DNA of 64,000 nt from the NCBI RefSeq assembly GCF_005484985.1, contig NZ_CP027942.1, positions 124,001-188,000 of the forward strand, read 5' to 3'. This DNA comes from Agrococcus sp. SGAir0287. Lineage in GTDB: Bacteria; Actinomycetota; Actinomycetes; Actinomycetales; Microbacteriaceae. Position 1 is the first letter of the stretch. Each line of letters begins with the position of its first letter. The notes beneath the pieces were generated by a model. The model was not told where the DNA came from. It did no database searches and saw nothing but the letters and a program-made list of their open reading frames with translations. Positions 25,867-35,057 of this stretch are shown one piece after another. The translations under genes were made by a program, and so were the position numbers.

Positions 25867-27293
25867 GCGGACTCGATCGCGCCGTCGTCGCCGTCGACGT
25901 CGGCACCTCGGCGGTCCGCGCCGCGCTCGTCTCCTCGGGGGAAGGAGTGCTGCGCTCGGTGCGGGTCGCTCGCGCCGACGACGTCGGCGGCGCCACCTAC
26001 GACCCCGATGCGCTGCAATCCGACGTCGAGCGCGCCATCGCGGCACTCGAGGTCGACGCGCGCCCCGCGGCGTTGGCGATCGCAGCGCACATCGGCGCGG
26101 TCGCCGTCGACGAGGCGCTGCGCCCCGTCGTGCCCGCCGGCTCCTGGTCGGACGCGCGCGGCGTCGAGGCGTTGCTGCGACTCGACGATGTCGCGCGCGG
26201 GGAGCTCCTCTCGCGCGCGGGCCGCCCCACCGTCGTCGGCGGCGGGCTGGCCCTGGCCGCGAGCCTCGTCGACGACGGTTGCGACGGTGCGGTCGCGACC
26301 GTGCTCGGTCCGAAGGACCTCCTCGTCGCGAGGCTCTCGGGGCACGTCGGCATGGACCTCGTCGACGCGGCCTACACGCTCGCCCTCGACGTCGCACATC
26401 GTGCCTGGTCCCCCGCCTCGCTCGAGGCCGCACGCGTGCCGCGGGCCTGGATGCCAGCGCTCGCGCCGCCCCATGCGGTCGTCGCATCCCTCTCTGCGCA
26501 CGCCGCGGTGCGATGCAGGCTCGCCGAGGGCACGCCCATCGTGTCGGGCAGCCCCGACGGCTCTGCCGGCATCGGGATCCTGCTGGGCGCGCGCTCGGAT
26601 GCGATCGTCGACGTCGCGGGCACGACCGACGTGCTCGGACGCGTCATCGGAGCCATCCCCGAGGCGCCGCCTGGAGCGGTGCTGAACCCCGCGCTGGTCG
26701 CCGATCGCTGGGTCGCAGGAGGCGCGACGGGGATGACCGGCGGCGCGGTCGCGCGCTGGCGCGCGCTGGTCGGCGCCGTGGACGAGGCGGCGCTCCGTGC
26801 AGTGCCTCCGGGGGCCGGAGGGCTCCATGTGGTGCCCGGCATGTCCGGTACGCGATTTCCGCGGTGGCGGTCGGACGACGCGGGCGCGGTCGTCGGTCAG
26901 CGCCCGGAGCACGGCGCGGCCGAGGTGCTGCGCGCCGCGCAGGAGGGCGCGGCGCACGTCGTGCGGGAAGGCGTCGACCTGCTCGACCCTCAGAGGTCGC
27001 TGCCGGTGATCCTCGCTGGCGGCTCCACGCGTTCGGAGCACGTCGTGCGGATGCGTGCAGCGCTCCTCGGCAGACGAGTGCTCGTGGCCGCCGATCCTGA
27101 CGTCACCCTCGCGGGCGCCGCAGGGTTGGCGCTGGTCGGAGCGGGCCTCGTGGCCGACCTGGACGAGGCCCGCGAGCGTCTCGGCATCGCACTGCGCGTC
27201 GTCGAGCCCGACTCCGGCGAGGTGGATGCCTACGACCGCATCCATCGGTCGTGGATCGACGTGCGAGACGCGATCGCGCAGGCCGCCCGGTAG
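25863..27293 (+). CDS. FGGY-family carbohydrate kinase
   Basis: A 476-residue ASKHA-fold kinase. The phosphate-1 motif is VVAVDVGTSAVRAALV near residue 8, and the C-terminal half has DVAGTTDVLG and the adenosine-type segment VILAGGSTRSEHVVRMRAAL. The family phosphorylates polyols, sugars and autoinducer-2-like compounds. The first domain is divergent, so the substrate cannot be named. GTG 25863 overlaps the regulator stop. A sugar-type kinase beside a CoA-transferase, TPP lyase and MaoC proteins is an unusual mix and implies that the substrate has both a hydroxyl and an acid function. It is the last gene of the operon. Confidence 0.8.
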   Translation: MSGLDRAVVAVDVGTSAVRAALVSSGEGVLRSVRVARADDVGGATYDPDALQSDVERAIAALEVDARPAALAIAAHIGAVAVDEALRPVVPAGSWSDARGVEALLRLDDVARGELLSRAGRPTVVGGGLALAASLVDDGCDGAVATVLGPKDLLVARLSGHVGMDLVDAAYTLALDVAHRAWSPASLEAARVPRAWMPALAPPHAVVASLSAHAAVRCRLAEGTPIVSGSPDGSAGIGILLGARSDAIVDVAGTTDVLGRVIGAIPEAPPGAVLNPALVADRWVAGGATGMTGGAVARWRALVGAVDEAALRAVPPGAGGLHVVPGMSGTRFPRWRSDDAGAVVGQRPEHGAAEVLRAAQEGAAHVVREGVDLLDPQRSLPVILAGGSTRSEHVVRMRAALLGRRVLVAADPDVTLAGAAGLALVGAGLVADLDEARERLGIALRVVEPDSGEVDAYDRIHRSWIDVRDAIAQAAR

Positions 27294-27305
27294 CGACGGG
27301 CGGCC
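27281..27305. terminator. GC hairpin between convergent genes
   Basis: GGCCGCCCG (27281-27289) and CGGGCGGCC (27297-27305) form a perfect 9-bp stem with a 7-base loop, overlapping the kinase stop. There is no T-run. It lies exactly between the convergent kinase and NhaA genes and may act in both directions. Confidence 0.45.
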
Positions 27306-27311
27306 GCGCGG

Positions 27312-28565
27312 TCAGTGCGCGTCGCCGGCCTCCTTCGAGCCGATGAGCGGCCACGGCCGGTCGGGCACGCCGTCCTCGTTCATGTCGCGCTTCCGTGCCT
27401 TCGCCGCATCCCACCGCAGCTCGGCGGCGGCGAGCACGGCGCTCACGCCCGAGGCGACGAGGATCGCGAGCTTCGCGGCGTCCGTGCGCCCGTCGTCGGC
27501 GAACGACAGCTCGGAGATGAGCAGCGAGACCGTGAAGCCGATCGCCGTCAGCAGCGCGATCGGACGCAGGTCGCGGATGCCGATGCCGTCGGGCAGACGC
27601 AGCGGCGTCACCGTCGTGACGATCGTGGTGACCCCGAGCACGCCGACGAGCTTGCCGAGGATGAGGCCGGCGACGATCGCCACGGCGACGGGCTGGCCGA
27701 GCACGGCGAAGACGTCGCCCTCGATCGAGACGCCTGCGGCGAAGAAGGCGAAGATCGGCAGCGCGATCGCCGTCGACACCGGTCGCACGAGGTGCTCGTA
27801 GCGCAGGGTTCGCGGCTCGCGCTCGCCGTGGATGCGCGAGGCCGGCACCATCGCGCCGAGCGCGACGCCCGCCACCGTGGCGTGCACGCCGGACTCGTGC
27901 GTGAGCCACCACGCCACCGCGGCGACGGGCAGCAGCAGCCACCAGTGCGCCCAGGCCATGCGCACGAGCACGCCGAACGCCGCGACGGCCAGCAGCGCGA
28001 GGACGAGCGTGACGACGTCGATCGCCGCGGTGTAGAACACGGCGATGACCGTGATGGCCAGCAGGTCGTCGACGACGGCGAGCGTGAGCAGGAAGGTGCG
28101 CAGCGGCACGGGCAGCCCGCGCCCGAACACGGCGAGGATCGCGAGGGCGAACGCGATGTCGGTCGCGGTCGGGATCGCCCAGCCGGGCAGCGCGGCCTCG
28201 TCGCCGGCCACGAGCACGACGACGGTGAAGATGACGGCGGGCACGGCCATGCCGCCGATCGCGGCGAGGACGGGCACGGCCGCCTCGCGCAGGCGCCGCA
28301 GGCTGCCGGCGACGATCTCGTGCTTCAGCTCGACGCCGACGACGAAGAAGAAGATCGCGAGCAGTCCGTCGGCCGCCCAGGTCGAGAGGGACAGGTCGAG
28401 ATGCAGCGCGGTCGGCCCCGCGACGGTCTCGGAGAGCCCCTGGTAGCCGTCGCGCCACGGCGAGTTCGCCCAGACGAGCGCGGCGGCCGCAGCGATGAGG
28501 AGGAGGATGCCGCTCGTCGTCTCCTGGCGGAGGGAGGAGGTCACGGCGTGCAGGCGCGTGCGCAT
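27312..28565 (-). CDS. nhaA: Na+/H+ antiporter NhaA
   Basis: A 417-residue NhaA-type antiporter with about 12 membrane helices. The segment PTATDIAFALAILAVFG and the paired aspartates in LAVVDDLLAITVIAVFY match the ion-binding site of NhaA. ELKHEIVAGSLR is the conserved cytoplasmic loop. It exports sodium or lithium in exchange for protons and sets cytoplasmic pH. Start ATG 28565 has GAAGGA six bases upstream. It is divergent from the BCCT transporter, and the pair suggests a role in salt and osmotic stress. A poorly conserved C-terminal tail extends past the last helix. Confidence 0.93.
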   Translation of the reverse strand: MRTRLHAVTSSLRQETTSGILLLIAAAAALVWANSPWRDGYQGLSETVAGPTALHLDLSLSTWAADGLLAIFFFVVGVELKHEIVAGSLRRLREAAVPVLAAIGGMAVPAVIFTVVVLVAGDEAALPGWAIPTATDIAFALAILAVFGRGLPVPLRTFLLTLAVVDDLLAITVIAVFYTAAIDVVTLVLALLAVAAFGVLVRMAWAHWWLLLPVAAVAWWLTHESGVHATVAGVALGAMVPASRIHGEREPRTLRYEHLVRPVSTAIALPIFAFFAAGVSIEGDVFAVLGQPVAVAIVAGLILGKLVGVLGVTTIVTTVTPLRLPDGIGIRDLRPIALLTAIGFTVSLLISELSFADDGRTDAAKLAILVASGVSAVLAAAELRWDAAKARKRDMNEDGVPDRPWPLIGSKEAGDAH

Positions 28566-28778
28566 GTGGTGTCCTTCGGTCGACGTCCGCCACGACACGC
28601 GTCGCGGCGAGCCGACCAGGCTTCCCGGCGCACCGCGACGAATCCTACCGGAGCGTCCTCGATCCCCTCCGACCAGGCGGCGATGCGCCTGCCATGGATA
28701 CCGTGGAGGGTCCCCGACGCACGCCCGCGACGATGGTCGCGTCGCGTCGCCCTCGACACCGCAGGAGGAACTCGCCGC

Positions 28779-30731
28779 ATGGCCGAGCATCAGGTCTCGC
28801 AGCTCGCTCGCGACTGGTCGCCGAAGGAGGTGTGGGCGCAGCTGAAGAAGCCGGTCTTCATCCCGGCCGTCATCCTCATCGCGGGCCTCACGATCTTCGC
28901 GATCGTCTACGCGGGCACGGGCGGCGACGCCTTCACGGTGCTCAACACGGCCATCACGAACGGCGTGGGCTGGTGGTACATCCTCGCCGCGACGGGCTTC
29001 GTGCTGTTCGCGCTCTACGTCGGCCTGTCGCGCATCGGCAGCATCCGGCTCGGCCGCGACGACGAGGAGCCCGAGTTCTCGACCGTCTCGTGGTTCACGA
29101 TGCTCTTCTCGGCCGGCATGGGCATCGGGCTCGTCTTCTACTCGGTCGCCGAGCCGCTGTCGCACATGACGACGCCGCCCGAGAACGCGGGCGTCGAGCC
29201 GGGCACGGATGCCGCCGGTCGCCTCGCGATGGACCTCACGCTCTACCACTGGGGACTCCACGCCTGGGCGATCTACGTCGTGGTCGGCCTCGGCCTCGCG
29301 TACATGACGTTCCGGCGCGGTCGGCCGCTGTCGATCCGCTGGCTGCTCGAGCCGATGCTCGGTCGCCAGCGCGTCGAGGGCTGGATGGGTCACACGATCG
29401 ACGTCGTGGCGATCGTCGGCACGATGTTCGGCGTCGCGACGTCGCTCGGACTCGGCGTGCAGCAGATCATGGCCGGGTTCGAGTTCCTCGGATGGTTCCA
29501 GGCGAATGCGCAGCTCTCGATCGCCCTCATCGCCGGCGTCTCCGCCCTCGCCGCGTTCTCGGTGGTCTCGGGCCTCGACAGGGGCCTCAAGTGGCTGTCG
29601 AACATCAACATGTCGCTCGCGGCGCTGCTCGCGGTCTTCGTGCTGCTGCTGGGTCCGACGCTCGTCATCCTGCAGTCGATGGTCGCGAACACCGGCTCGT
29701 ACATCGCGGCGTTGCCGAGCCTCTCGCTCGAGACGTGGCCCCTCGCGAACGACGGCTGGGCCGGCGGATGGACGATCTTCTACTGGGGCTGGTGGATGAG
29801 CTGGGCTCCGTTCGTGGGCATGTTCATCGCGCGCATCTCGCGCGGCCGCACCATCCGTCAGTTCGTGTTCGGCGTGCTCCTCGCGCCCACGATCATCGGC
29901 ATCCTCTGGTTCTCGATCTTCGGCGACTCCGCGATCCTGCGGCAGCTCGAGGTCGGCGACCTGCTCGTCGACGGCGCGGTCGACACGAACACGTCGCTCT
30001 TCCACCTGCTCGCGACGCTCCCCTTCGCCGAGGCGACGAGCGTGCTCGCGATCCTCATCATCGTGTTCTTCTTCGTGACCTCGGCCGACTCGGGCGCGCT
30101 CGTCGTCGACATCCTCGCCACGGGCGGCGCCACCACGACGCCCCGCCTCACGCGCCTGCTGTGGGTCGCGATCATGGCGACGACGGCCGGCGTGCTGCTC
30201 GTCGTCGGCGGGTCGGAGGCGCTCACTGCGCTGCAGACGGCCTCGATCGCGACGGCGGTGCCGTTCTCGATCATCATGGTGCTCGCATGCGTCGCGCTGC
30301 TGAAGGCGTTCCACTTCGAGGTCGCCGCGACGCCGCGGTACGTCCGCGCTCGCGTCGCGTCGGCCTCCGAGCTGTCGCCGGAGGCGCTCGCCGAGGCCGC
30401 GGCCGCCGCGGGCACCGAGCGGCGCGGCCTCTTCCGCCGTCGGCGCGAGGTGTCGTCGACGTTCGCGGGGCTCACGGCGCCGAGCGCGCCGATCGCGGGC
30501 GCCGGCGACGGGGAGGGCGTGCTCGTCGCGCTGCACCCCGTCCCGTCGGCGGCCGTCGACGTCGACGCCGACGGCGTCGCGCAGCTGGTCGAGGAGCGTC
30601 TCGCGCAGGATCCGATCGCCGACGAGGTCTTCGACACCCCGGAGTTCCAGGCCTCGCAGGCCGCGGTCGACCACGAGGCGTCGGAGGCGGCGTCGGACGA
30701 CGGCTCGTCGGCGACCCGGCCGGGGGCGTAG
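28779..30731 (+). CDS. BCCT-family betaine/choline/carnitine transporter
   Basis: A 650-residue transporter with 12 predicted helices in the first 530 residues. Family signatures are the glycine-rich helix FSAGMGIGLVFYSVAEPL and the aromatic segment FYWGWWMSWAPFVGMFIARI. A cytoplasmic tail of about 110 residues follows, rich in Asp, Glu and Ala, which in this family often takes part in osmotic or K+ sensing. It imports glycine betaine or a related osmolyte with sodium or protons. Start ATG 28779 has GGAGGA ten bases upstream. It is divergent from nhaA across 213 bp in which I see no clear operator. Confidence 0.92.
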   Translation: MAEHQVSQLARDWSPKEVWAQLKKPVFIPAVILIAGLTIFAIVYAGTGGDAFTVLNTAITNGVGWWYILAATGFVLFALYVGLSRIGSIRLGRDDEEPEFSTVSWFTMLFSAGMGIGLVFYSVAEPLSHMTTPPENAGVEPGTDAAGRLAMDLTLYHWGLHAWAIYVVVGLGLAYMTFRRGRPLSIRWLLEPMLGRQRVEGWMGHTIDVVAIVGTMFGVATSLGLGVQQIMAGFEFLGWFQANAQLSIALIAGVSALAAFSVVSGLDRGLKWLSNINMSLAALLAVFVLLLGPTLVILQSMVANTGSYIAALPSLSLETWPLANDGWAGGWTIFYWGWWMSWAPFVGMFIARISRGRTIRQFVFGVLLAPTIIGILWFSIFGDSAILRQLEVGDLLVDGAVDTNTSLFHLLATLPFAEATSVLAILIIVFFFVTSADSGALVVDILATGGATTTPRLTRLLWVAIMATTAGVLLVVGGSEALTALQTASIATAVPFSIIMVLACVALLKAFHFEVAATPRYVRARVASASELSPEALAEAAAAAGTERRGLFRRRREVSSTFAGLTAPSAPIAGAGDGEGVLVALHPVPSAAVDVDADGVAQLVEERLAQDPIADEVFDTPEFQASQAAVDHEASEAASDDGSSATRPGA

Positions 30732-30842
30732 CGCTCCTGAGCCACTAGCGGATCGACTCCGCGCTGTCGATGCCCTGTGAGCGCTCGGACTCGATGGGAG
30801 AAGGTCGGACCCGGCGCGAGGCGCGCCGGGAGGAGGGTCGTC

Positions 30843-31154
30843 ATGCCGCAGGACGGGATCCACGAGCAGGCTTCGAGCACCGAGCAGGCTTCGAGCACCG
30901 AGCGCGACGACTTCGAGGCCGAGGTGCCCTCGGAGCCGCCGTCGCCGCACTCCGACGATGACTGGCCCGAAGGCGACCTCGACGACGACGGGCGCGGCGA
31001 CGACGCGCCGGTGACGACCGACGATCCCGTGCACCCCGCGATGGGCGAGCGGTTCGCCGACGCGCACGCCGACCGGCCATGGCTGCTGCCGAGCATCGCC
31101 GCGGCCGCGGCGCTCGCGATCGTCGCGTTCGTGGTGCTGACGCGTCGCGCCTGA
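30843..31154 (+). CDS. Small acidic tail-anchored membrane protein, unknown
   Basis: A 103-residue protein I do not recognise. The first 75 residues are highly acidic and probably disordered, with a short direct repeat QASSTEQASSTE near residue 9. The C-terminus is one hydrophobic helix (LLPSIAAAAALAIVAFVVL) and TRRA, so it would be tail-anchored with the acidic part in the cytoplasm. GGAGG seven to eight bases before ATG 30843 supports translation. It follows the BCCT gene on the same strand by 111 bp and may be co-expressed. Confidence 0.6.
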   Translation: MPQDGIHEQASSTEQASSTERDDFEAEVPSEPPSPHSDDDWPEGDLDDDGRGDDAPVTTDDPVHPAMGERFADAHADRPWLLPSIAAAAALAIVAFVVLTRRA

Positions 31155-31195
31155 CGCGTCGCGCGCCGGAGTCCCGGTCGCTGCGGTGAGGGGTC

Positions 31196-31804
31196 GTGGG
31201 CGGGCTCGCTTCGAGGCTCGCTGCGCTCGCACCTCACCGAGCGGTTGCGGGGGCGCGCTCGTCGGGCGGGCTCGCTTCGAGGCTCGCTGCGCTCGCACCT
31301 CACCGAGCGGTTGCGGGGGCGCGCTCGTCGGGTGGGCTCGCTTCGGGGCTCGCTGCGCTCGCACCTCGCCGAGCGGTTGTGGGGGCGCGCTCGTCGGGTG
31401 GGCTCGCTTCGGGGCTCGCTGCGCTCGCACCTCACCGCGTGGTTGCGGGGGCGCGCTCGTCGGGTGGGCTCGCTTCGGGGCTCGTTGCGCTCGCTCCTCG
31501 CCGAGCGGTTGTGGGGGCGCGCTCGTCGGGTGGGCTCGCTTCGGGGCTCGCTGCGCTCGCACCTCACCGCGTGGTTGCGGGGGCGCGCTCGTCGGGTGGG
31601 CTCGCTTCGAGGCTCGTTGCGCTCGCACCTCACCGAGCGGTTGCGGGGGGCGCGCGTCGGGTGGGCTCGCTTCGAGGCTCGCTGCGCTCGCACCTCACCG
31701 AGCGGTTGTGGGGGCGCGCGTCGGGTGGGCTCGCTTCGAGGCTCGCTGCGCTCGCACCTCACCGGGCGGTTGCGGGGGCGCGCTCGCAGCGAGCCTCGAA
31801 GGGG
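31196..31804. repeat. Nine-copy 66-bp tandem repeat array
   Basis: The marker GGCTCGCTTCG recurs at 31203, 31269, 31335, 31401, 31467, 31533, 31599, 31664 and 31728. The period is exactly 66 bp for six steps, then 65 and 64. Each unit contains CTCGCTGCGCTCGCACCTC, the core of the dispersed repeats at 38.2 and 40.0 kb. The array ends with an inverted fragment CGCAGCGAGCCTCGAAGG (about 31785-31802). Sub-variants (GAGG/GGGG, GAGCGG/GCGTGG) alternate between units. It occupies the 668-bp gap between the tail-anchored gene and the sugar permease. Reading frames across it have no start signal and I do not call a gene. Confidence 0.95.
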
Positions 31805-31822
31805 TCGCGCGTCGGCGAGCGC

Positions 31823-32656
31823 TCAGCCCTTCTCCGCACCCTCCGTCGTCGACATGATGCGCCGCTGGAAGATGAAGAACACGATCGCGACGGGGATCGT
31901 CATGAGCACGGCGGCGGCGAGCTTCAGGGGGAACTGGCTGCCGGAGCCGAGCTGTCCGGACACGAGCGACGCGACGCCCGTCGTCAGCGTGTTCAGCTCG
32001 GGGCTCTGCCTCGAGATGACGAAGTGCGCGAACTCGTTCCACGATCCCTGGAACGACAGGATCGTGAGCGTGATGAGCGCCGGCGCCGCCATCGGCAGCG
32101 TCACCGACCAGAAGGTGCGGAACACGCCGGCGCCGTCGATGCGCGCCGCCTCCTCGATCGAGGCCGGGATCGAGTCGAAGAACTGCTTCATGATGAAGAT
32201 GCCGGCGGCGTCGACGATGAGCGGGATGATCATGCCGCCGTAGGTGTCGTAGAGGCCGAGCTCCTTCAGCACGAGGAAGCGCGGCACCATGAGCACGACC
32301 GACGGCACGGCCATGACGGCGATGAAGCCCGCGAAGACGACGCTGCGCCCCCGGAATCGCAGTCGCGAGAGCGCGTAGCCGGCGAGCGAGCAGAAGAAGA
32401 CTCGCCCGAGGGTGACGCACAGCGTGACGATGACGGAGTTCACGCCCCACAGGCCGATGTCGGTGCCCGTGAAGAGCCGTTCGTACGCAGTGAACGTCGG
32501 CGTCTGCGGGATGAGCGACAGCGGCTCCGCCACCGCCTCCTGATCGGTCTTGAACGACGACGCGACCGAGATCAGGAAGGGATAGAGGTAGGCGACGGCC
32601 AGCAGGATGAGCACGACGTAGCCAGCGACGAGCCCTGCGGTGAATCGCTGCCTCAT
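31823..32656 (-). CDS. Sugar ABC transporter permease, MalG/LacG type
   Basis: A 277-residue inner-membrane permease with six predicted helices. It has the ATPase-docking EAA loop, read as EEAARIDGAGVFRTFWSVTLP, and the family signature SFKTDQEA after the first helix. Together with the permease at 32653 it forms the channel of a carbohydrate uptake (CUT1) transporter. Its ATG overlaps the stop of that permease (ATGA). No ATPase gene is in the operon; actinobacterial CUT1 systems commonly share one multitask ATPase encoded elsewhere. The stop lies 20 bp from the tandem repeat array. Confidence 0.92.
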   Translation of the reverse strand: MRQRFTAGLVAGYVVLILLAVAYLYPFLISVASSFKTDQEAVAEPLSLIPQTPTFTAYERLFTGTDIGLWGVNSVIVTLCVTLGRVFFCSLAGYALSRLRFRGRSVVFAGFIAVMAVPSVVLMVPRFLVLKELGLYDTYGGMIIPLIVDAAGIFIMKQFFDSIPASIEEAARIDGAGVFRTFWSVTLPMAAPALITLTILSFQGSWNEFAHFVISRQSPELNTLTTGVASLVSGQLGSGSQFPLKLAAAVLMTIPVAIVFFIFQRRIMSTTEGAEKG

Positions 32657-33819
32657 GCGCCCGTCCCCTTCTGGGTCGAGCCCGCCTGGAGGCGGGCGGT
32701 GCCCTGCGCGACGCCGCCGTCGGCGTCGGTGATCGTGCGGCGGCCGCGTCGCCGCAGCGGCCGCCAGGGCTCGTCGCGCTCGCTGAGCACGAGCCGCTGC
32801 AGCAGCGAGAACACGATGATGATGAGGAAGAGCACGAAGGCGATCGCGGCGGCGATGCCCGGCTCGTTCTCGCTGAACGCCTGGTCGTACGCCATGTACG
32901 CGGGGCTCGTGAGCGTGGCTGCCGCGGGCGTGCCGCGCGTCAGGTACACCTGGTCGAAGACCTGCCAGGTGCCGATGAGGCCGAGCGTCAGCACCGTGAA
33001 GAGCACGGGTCGCAGCATCGGCAGCGTGACCTGGAAGAACGACTGGCGGGCGTTCGCCCCGTCCATGATCGCCGCCTCCCCGACCTCGCCGCTGATCGAC
33101 TGCAGGCCGGCGAGGAAGAGCAGCATGAACGTGCCGGAGGTCGTGAAGACCGCGAGGGCGATGAGCACGCACTGGGCCACCGACGGGCCCGCGATCCACT
33201 CCCACGCGCTCACCCCGAGGAAGCCGGGATCGCCCCATCCGGCGGGCTGTCCGATGCCGACTGCGCCGAGCGCGAGGTGCACGACGCCGTTCGGGTCGGC
33301 CATCCAGTTCGGTCCGTCGATCTGCAGCCAGGCGAGCACCGCGTTGACGGCGCCGGACGCCTGGAAGAGGAAGAGGAAGACGCCCGTGATCGCGATCGAC
33401 GACGTGACCGACGGGAAGTAGAAGGCGGTGCGGAAGAAGCCCTTCGCCTTCAGCAGCCGCCGGTTGACCTGCACCGCGAGGAACAGCGCGAGCGCCGTCT
33501 GCAACGGCACGACGAGCAGGACGTAGAAGAGGTTGTTGCGCAGCGCGCGACCGAAGAGGTCGCGCGTGAGGCGGTCGTCGGTCGTGATCGCCGCGTAGTT
33601 GTCGAGCCCGACGACGTCGACGCGGTCGTTGAACAGCGGCGAGTTGCGGCCGTTCCAGTCGGTGAACGACACCCACAGCGCGAGCAGGATGGGCGCGACG
33701 AGGAAGACGCCGACGACGACGATCGCCGGGGAGACGAACAGCCACCCCGCTCGGGTCTCGCCGCCGCGCGTGCTCCCGCGGCGACGCACCCGCGTCGTCG
33801 CGGGAGCACGCTCGGCCAT
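32653..33819 (-). CDS. Sugar ABC transporter permease, MalF/LacF type
   Basis: A 388-residue permease. An N-terminal basic segment precedes the first helix (WLFVSPAIVVVGVFLVAPIL), and the EAA loop reads GEAAIMDGANARQSFFQVTLP. SFTDWNG after helix 1 is typical of CUT1 partners. Compared with most members it has a longer periplasmic stretch between helices 3 and 4 (about residues 165-215) and a basic cytoplasmic C-terminus. Start ATG 33819 is 2 bp after the binding-protein stop. Its partner is the 31823 gene product. Confidence 0.9.
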   Translation of the reverse strand: MAERAPATTRVRRRGSTRGGETRAGWLFVSPAIVVVGVFLVAPILLALWVSFTDWNGRNSPLFNDRVDVVGLDNYAAITTDDRLTRDLFGRALRNNLFYVLLVVPLQTALALFLAVQVNRRLLKAKGFFRTAFYFPSVTSSIAITGVFLFLFQASGAVNAVLAWLQIDGPNWMADPNGVVHLALGAVGIGQPAGWGDPGFLGVSAWEWIAGPSVAQCVLIALAVFTTSGTFMLLFLAGLQSISGEVGEAAIMDGANARQSFFQVTLPMLRPVLFTVLTLGLIGTWQVFDQVYLTRGTPAAATLTSPAYMAYDQAFSENEPGIAAAIAFVLFLIIIVFSLLQRLVLSERDEPWRPLRRRGRRTITDADGGVAQGTARLQAGSTQKGTGA

Positions 33820-33821
33820 GG

Positions 33822-35057
33822 CTACTGCGCCTCTGCGTAGGCGTCCTCGAGCTGCCCCTGCAGCTGCGTGAGGATCGCCTGCGGGTCGGCGGTCGCGAGG
33901 GTCGGCACGACGGTGTTGAACTCGCCGACGACCTCCGAGGCGCCCGGGAAGGCGATCGGGCTCACGGCGTACTCGGCACCGGCGACGAACGCCGCGTTCT
34001 CGGGGTAGGTCTCCGCGTACGTCGCGGCGGCCGACTCCGTCGAGGGGATGACGCCGAACGCGTCCGAGAAGGCGAGCTGCTGCTCGTCGCTCGTCAGGAA
34101 CTCGACGAGGCTCGTCGCGTCGTCGGCCGTGTCGGAGCCCTCGGGGATGCCCCAGCAGTTCGAGAACGTGAAGGTGCCCTGGCCGCCCGGGCCGCTCGGC
34201 AGCTCCGCGACCTGGTAGCTCACGTCGGGGAAGTCGTTCTCGAGCGCGCCCGCGATCCACGGACCCTCGATGACCATCGCGGCCTGGCCGTTGCCGAAGG
34301 CCTCGCCGCCCCAGCCGGCGCCGAGGTCGGCGGGCCATGCGAGCGAGCCGGAGGTCAGCAGGCCCTGCAGGTAGGTGAGCGCCTCGACGTTCTCGGGGCT
34401 GTCGGCCGTGACCTCGTCGTCGGTGACGAGGCCGCCGCCGGCCTGCTCCATGAAGACGCCGACGCGCGCGTACTCCGCGCCCATCGAGAGGCCGACGGTG
34501 CCGCCGGTCGTGAGCCGCTGCGCGACGGAGGCCAGCTGGTCCCAGTCGGTGGGGATGTCGGCGTCGGTGAGCCCGGCGGCCGCCCACAGGTCGGTGTTGA
34601 TCACGAGGCCGAGGGTCGAGAAGTCCTTCGGGTCGCAGATGAAGTCGCCGTCGTAGGTGAACGTGTCGACGAGCGCCGGGTAGAAGTCGCCGGCGTTGTC
34701 GAGGTTCGAGGCGTACGGCTCGAGGTACTCGTCGGCCGCGTACGTCTGGAACTGGTCCCACGACATGTAGAAGAGGTCCGGGGGGATGTCGCCGGCGAAG
34801 CCCTGCGCGAGCTCCTGGCCGAGGTCGGAGGCCGCGACGACCTCGACGTCGACGCCCGACTCCTCGCTCCACGCGTCGACGGCCGCCTGCACGGCGTTCG
34901 TCTCGGCGTCGCCGGACGAGCCGATGAGCACCTGCAGCGTGCCGGCGTCGTCGCCGCCTCCGCCGCCGCCACCCGAGCAGCCCGCCAGGGCGAGCGCGGC
35001 GACGCCCGCGACGCCTGCGACCTGCAGCGCTCGGCGCTGCCTCCTGCGATCCGTCAT
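33822..35057 (-). CDS. Sugar ABC transporter substrate-binding lipoprotein
   Basis: A 411-residue family-1 solute-binding lipoprotein. The signal peptide ends with lipobox LAGC near residue 27, then a run of glycines forms a flexible linker. VDAWSEESGVDVEVV, NTDLWAAAGLTDAD and AAMVIEGPWIAGAL are typical sugar-binding protein segments. It delivers a sugar, probably an oligosaccharide, to the two downstream permeases. ATG 35057 has GGAAGGAA upstream and overlaps the LacI stop (ATGA). The orphan lipoprotein at 10190 is a diverged paralogue. Confidence 0.93.
   Translation of the reverse strand: MTDRRRQRRALQVAGVAGVAALALAGCSGGGGGGGDDAGTLQVLIGSSGDAETNAVQAAVDAWSEESGVDVEVVAASDLGQELAQGFAGDIPPDLFYMSWDQFQTYAADEYLEPYASNLDNAGDFYPALVDTFTYDGDFICDPKDFSTLGLVINTDLWAAAGLTDADIPTDWDQLASVAQRLTTGGTVGLSMGAEYARVGVFMEQAGGGLVTDDEVTADSPENVEALTYLQGLLTSGSLAWPADLGAGWGGEAFGNGQAAMVIEGPWIAGALENDFPDVSYQVAELPSGPGGQGTFTFSNCWGIPEGSDTADDATSLVEFLTSDEQQLAFSDAFGVIPSTESAAATYAETYPENAAFVAGAEYAVSPIAFPGASEVVGEFNTVVPTLATADPQAILTQLQGQLEDAYAEAQ

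Noticed and set aside
28566..31628. A long minus-strand frame continuing upstream of nhaA
   Set aside because: The extra sequence is repetitive and rich in Arg, Glu, Asp and His, and lies antisense to the BCCT gene and the tandem array. ATG 28565 has a proper ribosome site.
31196..31804. CRISPR-like array
   Set aside because: The units are contiguous 66-bp repeats without unique spacers, and no cas genes are present.
31186..31857. A plus-strand frame encoding about nine repeats of a GCGGALVG-type peptide
   Set aside because: It is the tandem repeat read in one frame. There is no ribosome site, and the unit length of 66 keeps any frame open whatever the coding status.
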